Below are positions 25,675 to 33,807 of a stretch of 64,000 bases of DNA, piece by piece; positions within the stretch are counted from its first letter, which is position 1, and each line of letters begins with the position of its first letter. This DNA comes from an uncultured Roseicyclus sp. (GTDB lineage Bacteria > Pseudomonadota > Alphaproteobacteria > Rhodobacterales > Rhodobacteraceae). Below the pieces are notes generated by a model. It did no database searches. It worked only from the letters and a program-made list of their open reading frames with translations, and was not told where the DNA came from. The position numbers and the translations under genes were made by a program. Location of the stretch: contig CAKZPN010000057.1 in NCBI GenBank assembly GCA_937139335.1, forward strand, positions 1 through 64,000, written 5' to 3'.

Positions 25675-26730
25675 ATGACCACACTGACCCTCACGCGCCA
25701 GGCGGTTCTCAAGCTTGGCAGCGCGGCACTTGCCATGGCCCTCGTCTCGGGCGCGGCCACGGCGCAGGAATACACCCTGCGACTGCACCAGTTCCTGCCG
25801 GCGCAGGCCTCCGTGCCCGCCCATATCCTCGACCCCTGGGCCGACCGGATCGAGGAAGCCTCGGGCGGACGCATCGAGATCGAGCGCTATCCCGCCATGC
25901 AGCTTGGCGGCGCGCCGCCGCAGCTGATCGATCAGGTGATCGACGGCACCGTCGACATCGTCTGGACCCTGCCCGGCTATACCCCCGGCCGCTTCCCGCG
26001 CACCGAGGTGTTCGAGCTGCCCTTCATGATGACCGGCGGCAATGCCGAGGCGACCTCGCGCGCCTACTGGCAGCTGGGCGAAGAGACGATGATGGACGCC
26101 GATTTCGCCGACGTGCACGTGCTGGGCCTCTGGGTCCACGGGCCGGGCGTGATCCATTCCTCGACCCCGATCGAGACGGTGGACGACCTCGCGGGCGTGA
26201 AGCTGCGCGCGCCGACGCGGACGACCAACATGATGTTCTCGGCGCTTGGCGCGACCGCGATCGGCATGCCCGTCCCCGCCGTGCCCGAGGCGCTGAGCCA
26301 GGGCGTGATCGACGCGACCGTGATCCCGTGGGAAGTGACGACCGCGCTGCGCGTGGCGGAGCTGGTGGAGTATCACACAGAGTTCGGGGACGAGGCGCTC
26401 TATACCGCGACCTTCGTGCTGGCGATGAACCCCGACAGCTATGCCGCCCTGCCCGAGGATCTTCAGGCGATCATCGACGCGGAATCCGGCCTCGAATTCT
26501 CGGCGATGGCGGGCCGGGTGATGCAGGAATACGACGTGCCCGGCCGTGAAATGGCCGAGGATCGCGGCAACACCATCACCACGCTCGACGACGCGCAACT
26601 GGCCGAATGGCGCGCGGCGGCCGAACCCACGGTGCAGGCCTGGATCGACGAAACCACCGCCGGCGGCATCGACGGCGCGGCCCTGGTCGAGCGGGCGCGT
26701 GCGCTGATCGCCGAGAACCTCGGCAACTGA
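25675..26730 (+). CDS. TRAP transporter substrate-binding protein, DctP type
   Basis: A 351-residue periplasmic protein with a signal peptide cut near ATAQ (residues 27-30). The conserved Arg is in the TRAP motif VDDLAGVKLRAPTRTT. DctP-type proteins bind organic acids or similar anions. A strong ribosome site precedes the ATG. A 12-bp hairpin directly after the stop probably gives this gene extra expression over the permeases. Substrate unknown; its neighbours belong to the inositol and tyrosine pathways. Confidence 0.9.
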   Translation: MTTLTLTRQAVLKLGSAALAMALVSGAATAQEYTLRLHQFLPAQASVPAHILDPWADRIEEASGGRIEIERYPAMQLGGAPPQLIDQVIDGTVDIVWTLPGYTPGRFPRTEVFELPFMMTGGNAEATSRAYWQLGEETMMDADFADVHVLGLWVHGPGVIHSSTPIETVDDLAGVKLRAPTRTTNMMFSALGATAIGMPVPAVPEALSQGVIDATVIPWEVTTALRVAELVEYHTEFGDEALYTATFVLAMNPDSYAALPEDLQAIIDAESGLEFSAMAGRVMQEYDVPGREMAEDRGNTITTLDDAQLAEWRAAAEPTVQAWIDETTAGGIDGAALVERARALIAENLGN

Positions 26731-26737
26731 CCCCGGA

Positions 26738-26769
26738 CCGGCCCCCGCGCGCCTCGCCGCGGGGGCCGG
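26738..26769 (+). terminator. strong hairpin between TRAP binding protein and permease
   Basis: CCGGCCCCCGCG (26738-26749) pairs perfectly with CGCGGGGGCCGG (26758-26769), with an 8-base loop. It begins 7 bases after the stop codon. No T-run follows, so it is more likely a 3'-end stabiliser or partial terminator inside the operon. Confidence 0.55.
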
Positions 26770-26823
26770 ACCATCCCCGCCCCGCCCGACGTTCCCGACC
26801 CCCACAGCGGAGGCCCGCGTGGC

Positions 26824-27408
26824 ATGCTGACCCTTGTGACCCGAGCGGCGCGCGTGATGGCGCTGATGGGCGGTATCGTCCTGACCGCGCTCGTCATCCT
26901 GACCTGCCTCAGCGTGCTCGGCCGCGGGCTGAACACGCTCGGCCACAGCGACCTGATGGAGGGGCTGGCGCCCGGCCTTGCCGCCTGGCTCGTCGGCACC
27001 GGCGTCGGCCCGGTGACGGGCGATTATGAACTGGTCGAGGCCGGCATCGCCTTCGCCGTCTTCTCCTTCCTGCCGATCTGTCAGCTCTACGCCGCCCACG
27101 CGACGGTCGACGTCTTCGCCGGCATGATGCCGCGCGGCGTGAACCGGTTTCTCACCGCGTTCTGGGAGGTGATGCTGGCCGTCGTCATCATCGTCATCGG
27201 CTGGCGGCTCTACGCCGGTTTCGTCGAGAAGATCGACAACGGCCAGACCACCTTCCTGCTGCAATTCCCGGTCTGGTGGGCCTATGGCGCGAGCTTCGTC
27301 GCGGCCCTCGTCGCGGGGCTGGTCGGCACCTACTGCGGCGTTGCCCGGGTGGCCGAGGCCTGGTCCGGGCGCAGCTACCTGCCCGGCGCGGGGAGGGCGG
27401 AGCATTGA
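26824..27408 (+). CDS. TRAP transporter small permease, DctQ type
   Basis: A 194-residue inner-membrane protein with four hydrophobic segments (about 12-34, 72-92, 113-133 and 152-174). It forms the membrane complex with DctM. GGAGG at 26809-26813 is 10 bases before the ATG. The stop codon overlaps the TTG start of the large permease. Confidence 0.85.
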   Translation: MLTLVTRAARVMALMGGIVLTALVILTCLSVLGRGLNTLGHSDLMEGLAPGLAAWLVGTGVGPVTGDYELVEAGIAFAVFSFLPICQLYAAHATVDVFAGMMPRGVNRFLTAFWEVMLAVVIIVIGWRLYAGFVEKIDNGQTTFLLQFPVWWAYGASFVAALVAGLVGTYCGVARVAEAWSGRSYLPGAGRAEH

Positions 27409-28898
27409 GCGCGCTCGAGCTTGGCTTCTGGTCCTTCCCGGTCCTGCTGGCGCTGATCTTCCTGCGCGCACCCATCGGGGTCGCGATGTTCCTCGTCGGC
27501 GTCGGCGGGCTCTGGCTCGCCACCGGCAGGCCTAACATGGCGCTAAACCTGCTGAAGGCCGAAAGCTACTCCACCTTCTCCAGCTATTCGCTGTCGATCA
27601 TCCCGATGTTCCTGCTGATGGGGCAGTTCGCGACGCTCTCGGGCATGTCCTCGGCGCTGTTCAAGGCCGCCGAAGGGTGGCTCGGGCATCGCAGGGGCGG
27701 CGTCGCCATGGCCTCGGTCGGGGCCTGCGCGGGCTTCGGCGCGATCTGCGGATCGTCGCTGGCCACCGCCGCCACGATGAGCCGCGTGGCCCTGCCCGAG
27801 CTGAAGCGTTACGGCTATTCCGGCGGCTTCTCCACCGCGACGCTGGCTGCCGGCGGCACGCTCGGCATCCTGATCCCGCCCTCGGTGATCCTCGTCATCT
27901 ACGCGATCCTGACCGAGCAGAACATCGCCTCGCTCTTCCTCGCGGCCTTCGTGCCCGGCATCCTCGCCGCCATCGGCTACATGATCACGATCTCGGTCTA
28001 CGTGCGTCTCCACCCCGACAGCGCCGGCGTGCGTCCGCGCGTGCCCTATGCCGAGCGGTTCCGCGCGCTGGCCGAGATCTGGCCGGTGATCGTGGTCTTC
28101 GGCCTTGTCGTCGGCGGCATCTACGCCGGCTGGTTCACGCCCACCGAGGGGGCGGCGGTGGGCGCGGCGGGCACCGGGCTGCTCGCGCTCGCCAAGGGCA
28201 ACATGAGCTGGGCGCTCTTCAAGGAAAGCATCGTCACCACCGCCGTCTCCTCGGCGATGATCTTCTTCATTGTGCTCGGCGCGAAGCTCTACAATTCCTT
28301 CCTCGCGCTGACCCAGATGCCGCAGGAGCTGTCGCTGTTCGTGGTGAGCCAAGGCTTTTCCCCGATCACCGTGCTGATCCTGATCCTCGTCTTCTACCTC
28401 ATCATGGGCTGCCTGATGGACAGCCTGTCGATGATCCTGCTCACCATCCCGATCTTCTGGCCGGTGATGGCGCAAATGGATTTCGGGCTGGTCACGCTGC
28501 TGGACATGCAGGCGGCACGGCTGGCCGAGGGGATCGCCGACGGCGTGGCGATGGCACCCGACCTGCTCGCCGCCGCGCAGGACCGGCTGGCCCAGGGCAT
28601 CGCGCTTTCCCGTGACGAATTTCGCGCGCTCGACCTGCGGCCCGTGACCGAGGCGATGCACGCCGATTTCAGCCAGACGCTGACGGCGATCTGGTTCGGC
28701 ATCCTCGTGCTGATCGTGGTCGAGGTCGGGCTGATCACGCCGCCGGTGGGCATGAACCTCTTCATCATCAACGCGATGGACCGCGCGACGCCGATGACCG
28801 AGACCTACAAGGCGGTGATGTGGTTCGTGACCTCGGACATCATCCGGGTCGCGATCCTCGTCGCCTTTCCCGCCATCACGCTCTTCCTGTTGCGCTAG
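27405..28898 (+). CDS. TRAP transporter large permease, DctM type
   Basis: A 497-residue permease with many membrane helices. I start it at TTG 27405 (TTGA overlap with dctQ; GGGGAGGGCGGAG upstream), which gives LSALELGFWSFPVLLALIFLRAPIG. CGSSLATAATMSRVALPELKRYGY and GTLGILIPPSVILVIYAI are typical. It is longer than usual (about 430) because of an inserted hydrophilic stretch at about residues 360-418 (DMQAARLAEGIADGVAMAPD onwards) before the last helices. Confidence 0.88.
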   Translation: MSALELGFWSFPVLLALIFLRAPIGVAMFLVGVGGLWLATGRPNMALNLLKAESYSTFSSYSLSIIPMFLLMGQFATLSGMSSALFKAAEGWLGHRRGGVAMASVGACAGFGAICGSSLATAATMSRVALPELKRYGYSGGFSTATLAAGGTLGILIPPSVILVIYAILTEQNIASLFLAAFVPGILAAIGYMITISVYVRLHPDSAGVRPRVPYAERFRALAEIWPVIVVFGLVVGGIYAGWFTPTEGAAVGAAGTGLLALAKGNMSWALFKESIVTTAVSSAMIFFIVLGAKLYNSFLALTQMPQELSLFVVSQGFSPITVLILILVFYLIMGCLMDSLSMILLTIPIFWPVMAQMDFGLVTLLDMQAARLAEGIADGVAMAPDLLAAAQDRLAQGIALSRDEFRALDLRPVTEAMHADFSQTLTAIWFGILVLIVVEVGLITPPVGMNLFIINAMDRATPMTETYKAVMWFVTSDIIRVAILVAFPAITLFLLR

Positions 28899-28900
28899 CC

Positions 28901-29386
28901 ATGGGCACCCCGCGGGCACATCGGGACGGCAGCGACGAGGCCATCGACGGCGCTGCATCGGACGGCGTCTTCGACGGGCTTCTGACCTACCGGATGCGGC
29001 GCGCCTGGCTCGCCGTGCAGGCGGACCTCGCCGAGACGCTGAAACCCTTCGACCTGCGCATGATCACCTTCTCGGCGCTGGTGCTGGTGGAGGCGAACCC
29101 GCGGCTCAGCCAGGCGTCGCTCGCGCGGCTGATGGCGGTGGAGCGGCCGAACCTGGTGATGATCGTCGATGAACTGGCCCGCCGCGGGCTGATCGAACGC
29201 AACCGCGCGCCCGAGGATCGCCGCGCCTACGCGCTCGACGTGACCGAGGCCGGACGCGCGCTTTGCCGCGACGCGATGCAGGCGGTGCGGGCGCAGGATG
29301 CGCGGCTTTTTCGCGGCCTCGACGCCTGCGAGCGCCGCGCGGTGGAGGCTGCCTTCGCCACCTTGCGCCGCAGCGCCTCCCCCTAG
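28901..29386 (+). CDS. MarR-family transcriptional regulator
   Basis: A 161-residue winged-helix regulator. The HTH is at about 72-95 (LSQASLARLMAVERPNLVMIVDEL) and the wing at RNRAPEDRRAYALDVT. It begins 2 bases after the TRAP permease and probably controls this transporter through the AGGTAT-N5-ATACCT site. Many MarR proteins sense aromatic acids, which would link it to the tyrosine genes that converge on its 3' end (4-base overlap). This link is inference. Confidence 0.85.
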   Translation: MGTPRAHRDGSDEAIDGAASDGVFDGLLTYRMRRAWLAVQADLAETLKPFDLRMITFSALVLVEANPRLSQASLARLMAVERPNLVMIVDELARRGLIERNRAPEDRRAYALDVTEAGRALCRDAMQAVRAQDARLFRGLDACERRAVEAAFATLRRSASP

Positions 29387-29742
29387 CCGATCACCAGCCA
29401 GCCGTCGCGGACGGTGACCGGCACCGGGTCGAGCGCGCAGCCCTGCCCCAGCCCGTCCACCCCCTGCCCGGTGCAGGCGTCGAAGCCCGCGTCGTGGTTG
29501 GAACAGCGCAGCGTCTCGCCATCCGCCGACAGGATGTTGCTCGATCGCCAGTCCAGCGGCAGGTACTGGTGCGGGCAGGCGTTCACATAGGCGCGCAGCA
29601 CCTCGGCGCTGGCGACGAGCAGGAGCGGGAAGCCGTCGAGGTCGTGGCTGGTGACGCCGGCCTGCGGCACCTCGGTCTCGGCGCAGATGTGCGTGCCCTC
29701 GGACGGGGCACCGGGAAAATCCCTCCAGGCATCGCGGTTCAT
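29383..29742 (-). CDS. Rieske-type [2Fe-2S] ferredoxin
   Basis: A 119-residue soluble Rieske protein. Cluster ligands are C56-P-H58 and C80-S-N-H83, with normal spacing. The ATG overlaps the fahA stop by 4 bases, and it ends the hppD operon. Such small Rieske proteins feed electrons to oxygenases. HppD and fumarylacetoacetase need none, so its partner here is unclear. Confidence 0.85.
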   Translation of the reverse strand: MNRDAWRDFPGAPSEGTHICAETEVPQAGVTSHDLDGFPLLLVASAEVLRAYVNACPHQYLPLDWRSSNILSADGETLRCSNHDAGFDACTGQGVDGLGQGCALDPVPVTVRDGWLVIG

Positions 29743-31004
29743 GGCGCCTCCGGCGCGGGCAGGATGGTGCCGGCGCAAACGCCGAAGCCGAGGCGATAGG
29801 CCCCCTCGCACCAGCCGCGCAGGGTGACGGTGTCGCCGTCTTGAAGGAATGTCCGCGTGCCGCCCTGCACCTCAACGGGATCGCGCCCGTTCCACGTCAT
29901 CTCCAACAGCGAGCCGCGGCTGTCCGGCGCGGCACCCGAGATCGTACCAGAGCCGAGCAGATCCCCCGTCTCCATCGCGCAGCCGGACATCGCGTGATGC
30001 GCCAATTGCTGCGCGGCGGAGTAATAGAGATGCCGCGCGTTGGTCTGCGAAAGCGTCGTCGCCCCCTGCCCCTCCGGCGCGAGGTCCACCTCCAGCAGCA
30101 GGTCGAGATTGTAGGCCGCGCGCTCCTCCAGGTAGGGCAACAGCGGCAGTGCGCGCTCGGGCGTGGGGACAAGGAATGGCGCCAGCGCCTCGCGCGTCAC
30201 GACCCAGGGGCTGATAGTGGTGCCGAACGCCTTGGCCTGGAACGGCCCGAGCGGCTGGTATTCCCACACCTGCACATCGCGCGCCGACCAGTCGTTCAGC
30301 AGCACGAAGCCGAAGATCATCTCCCAGGCCTGCGCGGTGGTCACCGGCTGACCCATCGGGTTGCCAAAGCCGACGATCGCGCCCAGTTCCAGTTCGATGT
30401 CGAGCTTCTGCGACGGCCCGAGGCGCGGCGCATCCTCCTCCGGCCCCTTCAGCTGCCCCAGCGGACGGCGGATCGGCGTGCCCGAGACGACCACGGTGGA
30501 GGCGCGCCCGTTGTAGCCGATGGGCATGTGCAGCCAGTTCGGCGGCAGGGCATTCTCGGCCCCGCGAAACATCGTGCCGACATTGGTGGCGTGTTCGCGC
30601 GAGGCGTAGAAATCGGTGTAGCTGCGCACGAAGATCGGCAGATGCATCTGTACATCGGCCTGCGCGACCAGCGGCAGCCCCCGCTCGCCCGTTTCCGCGT
30701 CGAGCAGGTCGGCCAGAGCCGCCCGCGTCTCGGACCAGGCGGCAGGCCCCAGTGCCATGAACGGGTTCAGGATGCCGTCGCCGAAGACGCGGCGGCCGGG
30801 CGCAGGCTCCACCACGCCGTCCGCCTCCAGAGCGGTCACGTCGAGGATGCGGTCGCCGATCGCCACCCCGACCCGGCGCGTCCCGTCGCCCTCGGAGCAC
30901 ACCCCCCAGGGCAGGTTCTGGATCGGGAAATCCGCGCCCGGCACATTCGCGCTGTCGACCCAGGACCGCCGCGCCGGGTCATGCGTCGCATTCAGCCCTT
31001 TCAC
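29739..31004 (-). CDS. fahA: fumarylacetoacetase
   Basis: A 421-residue hydrolase, the last enzyme of the homogentisate pathway, giving fumarate and acetoacetate. NVPGADFPIQNLPWGVC is the N-terminal mark, and DFYASREHATNVGTMFRG contains the first metal-binding Asp and the catalytic His. ELELGAIVGFGNPMGQP gives the acidic ligands and NDWSARDVQVWEYQPLGPFQ the last Asp and Lys region. It overlaps both neighbours by 4 bases. Homogentisate dioxygenase and maleylacetoacetate isomerase are not in the window. Confidence 0.95.
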   Translation of the reverse strand: MKGLNATHDPARRSWVDSANVPGADFPIQNLPWGVCSEGDGTRRVGVAIGDRILDVTALEADGVVEPAPGRRVFGDGILNPFMALGPAAWSETRAALADLLDAETGERGLPLVAQADVQMHLPIFVRSYTDFYASREHATNVGTMFRGAENALPPNWLHMPIGYNGRASTVVVSGTPIRRPLGQLKGPEEDAPRLGPSQKLDIELELGAIVGFGNPMGQPVTTAQAWEMIFGFVLLNDWSARDVQVWEYQPLGPFQAKAFGTTISPWVVTREALAPFLVPTPERALPLLPYLEERAAYNLDLLLEVDLAPEGQGATTLSQTNARHLYYSAAQQLAHHAMSGCAMETGDLLGSGTISGAAPDSRGSLLEMTWNGRDPVEVQGGTRTFLQDGDTVTLRGWCEGAYRLGFGVCAGTILPAPEAP

Positions 31005-32107
31005 TCGCCGGCCTTCAGCACGCCCCGGTCGATCTGATCCTGCTCGATCGACTCGAAGAGCGCCTTGAAGTTCCCCTCGCCAAAGCCGTCATCGCCCTTG
31101 CGTTGGATGAACTCGAAGAAGATCGGCCCGATCACGGTCTTGGAAAAGATCTGCAGCAGGATGCGCGTCGTCCCGCCGTCGACCACGCCTTCGCCGTCGA
31201 TCAGGATGCCATGCTGCATCATCCGCTCCATCGGCTCCTCGTGGCCTGCCACGCGCTTGTGGCTCATCGCGTAATAGGCCTTCGGCGGGGCGGGCATGAA
31301 GTCGATGCCGTTGGCGGCGATCCGGTCGACGCTGTCGTAGATATCCTCGGTCGCGACGGCGATGTGCTGGATGCCCTCGCCCTTGTACTCGCGGAGGTAT
31401 TCCTCGATCTGGCTGGTCTCGTCCGCGCTTTCGTTGATCGGGATGCGGATCTTGCCGTCGGGCGAGGTCAGCGCGCGCGAGGTCAGGCCGGTTTGCTTGC
31501 CCTTGATGTCGAAATACCGGATCTCGCGGAAGTTGAAGGCCTTTGCGTAGAAGTCATACCAGGTGCTCATGTTGCCGCGCTGCACGTTATGCGTGAGGTG
31601 GTCGAGGTAGTAAAAGCCCGCACCCTCCGGCTTCGGGTCCACCTCGCCCAGCCAGTCGTATTCGGCCGAATAGCACGAGCCGTCCTCGCCGTATGTCTCC
31701 ACGAAGTAGAGCAGCGAGCCACCGATGCCGATGACCGCGGGCACGTCGAGCGTCTTGTCGGTGCCGGTGTATTCCTCGGCTCCGTAGTCGACCGCGCATT
31801 TCAGCGCGTGCTGCGCATCGACCACGCGCCAGGCCATCGCCGGGGCGCAGGGGCCGTGTTCCGCGACGAAGCGCGCGGCATGGCTGTCAGGATCGCGGTT
31901 CAGGACATAGGTGATGTCGCCCTGCCGGTATAGCGAGATGTCACGGCTCTTGTGGCGCGCGACCTCGGTGTAGCCCATCGCGGTGAAGAGGCGCTCCAGC
32001 TCGGCCGGATCGGGATGGGCGAATTCGACGAACTCGAACCCATCGGTTCCGGCCACGTTGGTCGCGTCGATTACCGCCTTCGGGGCGTCATGCGGAAAAG
32101 GTCCCAT
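31001..32107 (-). CDS. hppD: 4-hydroxyphenylpyruvate dioxygenase
   Basis: A 368-residue Fe(II) enzyme that makes homogentisate from 4-hydroxyphenylpyruvate. Likely metal ligands are H173 (DHLTHNV), H248 (GIQHIAV) and E332 (FFEFIQRKGD). ATG 32107 follows GGGAGGAC. It is first of a tight three-gene operon. In the 129-base gap upstream (32108-32236) I see CCCGCGCGCGGG at 32223-32234 but no clear promoter. Confidence 0.95.
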   Translation of the reverse strand: MGPFPHDAPKAVIDATNVAGTDGFEFVEFAHPDPAELERLFTAMGYTEVARHKSRDISLYRQGDITYVLNRDPDSHAARFVAEHGPCAPAMAWRVVDAQHALKCAVDYGAEEYTGTDKTLDVPAVIGIGGSLLYFVETYGEDGSCYSAEYDWLGEVDPKPEGAGFYYLDHLTHNVQRGNMSTWYDFYAKAFNFREIRYFDIKGKQTGLTSRALTSPDGKIRIPINESADETSQIEEYLREYKGEGIQHIAVATEDIYDSVDRIAANGIDFMPAPPKAYYAMSHKRVAGHEEPMERMMQHGILIDGEGVVDGGTTRILLQIFSKTVIGPIFFEFIQRKGDDGFGEGNFKALFESIEQDQIDRGVLKAGE

Positions 32108-32236
32108 GGGGTCCTCCCTTGCTTCGCGCCGCGTGTACGTGCCCTTCACGCAGCGAAACAGGTTCCCGGCCCGCGGGGAGAAACGGACCCTGGGCCCGCC
32201 GCTCGGCCCGCTTGTCTCATACCCCGCGCGCGGGTG

Positions 32237-33667
32237 TCAAATTCTTCGTTGCATTTGCGATGATCCGGCGGAATAGCGCGTCGCGCCCCGGCGGCGTTCG
32301 TCCAGCGGCTCGGAGAACACGATGGCGTGGTGCGCGCGCTGATCGCAACTGGTGCGCGGGCAGATGCGGCAGTTGATGCCGACCTCCGTCGCCGGCGCGT
32401 CGGCGGCGGCCAGCGTGTCCGAATAGCCGATGGCGGCCGCATGCTCGACCGAACAGCCGATGGCGACGGCCAGCCGCACGTCTTGCGTGTGGCGCGCGAA
32501 GCTCGGCCGGTCGACGGTGCGCGAGAACACCATGAACCGGCTCTGGTCCGGCATCTCGACCAGTTGCGGCACGATCAGCCCCGGCGTTCGGAAGGACATG
32601 TGCACCTCCAGCCGCGGACAGGCGCCGCCGTGTTCTGCGAGGTGGAAATCGGTGGAGTTGAAGCGCTTGGTGACGTTGCCGGCCTTGTCTATGCGCAGGA
32701 AGAAGAACGGCACGCCCTGCGCGCCGCGGCGCTGGAGCGTTGTCGCGCGGTGGCAGGCCTGTTCGAAACTGACGCCGAAGCGGGTGGCGAGGTGGTCGAA
32801 ATCGTATTTCGACGCCAGCGCCTCGGCCAGGAACGCGCCGTAGGGCATCAGCACCGCGGCGGCGAAGTAATTGGCCAGCTCCACCCGGCAGCGCGCGCGG
32901 TCATGCGCGTCGTCGAGGCCCGATTCCGTCAGCAGCCCGTCGAAGGCGCCGCGCTGCTCGATCAGCCCCGCGACATGGACAAGCTGGAACACGCGGTTCG
33001 GATGGTCCAGGGCTTCTGATAGAAGAATGAGCCGCCGCGCCTCGTCGTATTCCCTCAGCGTCTGCGGCAGGTCGGCCACCGGCACCAGTTGCACGCGCAG
33101 TCCCAGCCGCGTCATCAGCCGTTGTTTCAGCGCAGCATAGACATCGTCGGTCGTGGGGGCCGCACCGCCCCAGAACGCCTCCGCCGCCTCCTCCAGCGCC
33201 GGGAAATGGTTGCGGTTCTTGCGAAAGAACGTGTGGACCGCCTCTTCGGGCGAGGACTGCAGCACGGTGCGCGCACCGTCCCCCGCCTCGACAACGCTCA
33301 TCAGCTGGTCGGTGGTGGCGAGGTAGGCGCGGTGCAGGCGCAGGAAACAGGCGGCAAGGTCGGGCGCGTGAACCAGCGCGGCGCGCATCTGCGCAAGGTC
33401 GGGGCGCGTGGCCTCGAACAGCGGGTCGTGCAGCGCGGCGCGCAAATCGGCCAGGTGCGCGGTATCCTCGTCATCGGCCAGGTCGCGCCAGTCGACCCCA
33501 TAGGTCTCGAACAGCTTCAGCAGCACCGGGACCGAGACCGAGCGCTCGTTCTTTTCCAGCAGGTTCACGTAGGAGGTTGAGATCCCCAGCGCCTTGCCCA
33601 TCTGCGCCTGCGTCTGGCCGTGGTCCACGCGCAGGCGGCGCAGGCGCGGTCCGATGAAAGTCTTCAT
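32237..33667 (-). CDS. ScfR/RamB-type regulator of acyl-CoA metabolism
   Basis: A 476-residue regulator of the short-chain fatty acyl-CoA regulator family (RamB, PccR). Its XRE-type HTH is at about 10-55 (TQAQMGKALGISTSYVNLLEKNE). The middle is a degenerate IrrE-like domain without an HExxH motif (VELANYFAAAVLMPYGAFL). The C-terminal DUF2083 region ends with a Cys cluster (INCRICPRTSCDQ). It is divergent from the mcl1/mtkAB operon with two matching dyads between, so it most likely controls that operon in response to an acyl-CoA. Members of this family act as activators or repressors. Confidence 0.85.
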   Translation of the reverse strand: MKTFIGPRLRRLRVDHGQTQAQMGKALGISTSYVNLLEKNERSVSVPVLLKLFETYGVDWRDLADDEDTAHLADLRAALHDPLFEATRPDLAQMRAALVHAPDLAACFLRLHRAYLATTDQLMSVVEAGDGARTVLQSSPEEAVHTFFRKNRNHFPALEEAAEAFWGGAAPTTDDVYAALKQRLMTRLGLRVQLVPVADLPQTLREYDEARRLILLSEALDHPNRVFQLVHVAGLIEQRGAFDGLLTESGLDDAHDRARCRVELANYFAAAVLMPYGAFLAEALASKYDFDHLATRFGVSFEQACHRATTLQRRGAQGVPFFFLRIDKAGNVTKRFNSTDFHLAEHGGACPRLEVHMSFRTPGLIVPQLVEMPDQSRFMVFSRTVDRPSFARHTQDVRLAVAIGCSVEHAAAIGYSDTLAAADAPATEVGINCRICPRTSCDQRAHHAIVFSEPLDERRRGATRYSAGSSQMQRRI

Positions 33668-33671
33668 ACCG

Positions 33672-33693
33672 TTGTATACCGTAACGTTTACAA
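33672..33693. promoter_or_regulatory. candidate ScfR operator, site 1
   Basis: TTGTATAC (33672-33679), six bases, then GTTTACAA (33686-33693): arms match at 7 of 8 positions. It lies 5 bases from the regulator's ATG, a position suited to autoregulation. Its arm-gap-arm plan is the same as at 33713-33732. Confidence 0.5.
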
Positions 33694-33712
33694 GTTCACG
33701 AATCCTATAGCA

Positions 33713-33732
33713 TGTAAATTCTCGCATTTACA
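33713..33732. promoter_or_regulatory. candidate ScfR operator, site 2
   Basis: TGTAAAT (33713-33719), six bases, then ATTTACA (33726-33732) is a perfect dyad. Its centre is 40 bases from that of site 1, close to four helical turns, so two dimers could bind on one face. It lies in the AT-rich divergent promoter region before the 33808 gene. Confidence 0.52.
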
Positions 33733-33807
33733 GCAGGACCCGGAAGCGTTTCGCCTCTGCCTGTTTTTGCAGCATGCTGCCCGCAGATCGACGAAAAGGA
33801 GCCTGCG

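Noticed and set aside
25612-28958. Minus-strand frames under the TRAP genes
   Set aside because: Low-complexity composition with no recognisable motif. The + strand genes have signal peptides, helices and ribosome sites.
33673-33681. TGTATACCG near the ScfR gene, equal to half of the GntR palindrome at 54626
   Set aside because: The second half is missing. The bases fit better as the left arm of the TTGTATAC-N6-GTTTACAA dyad.
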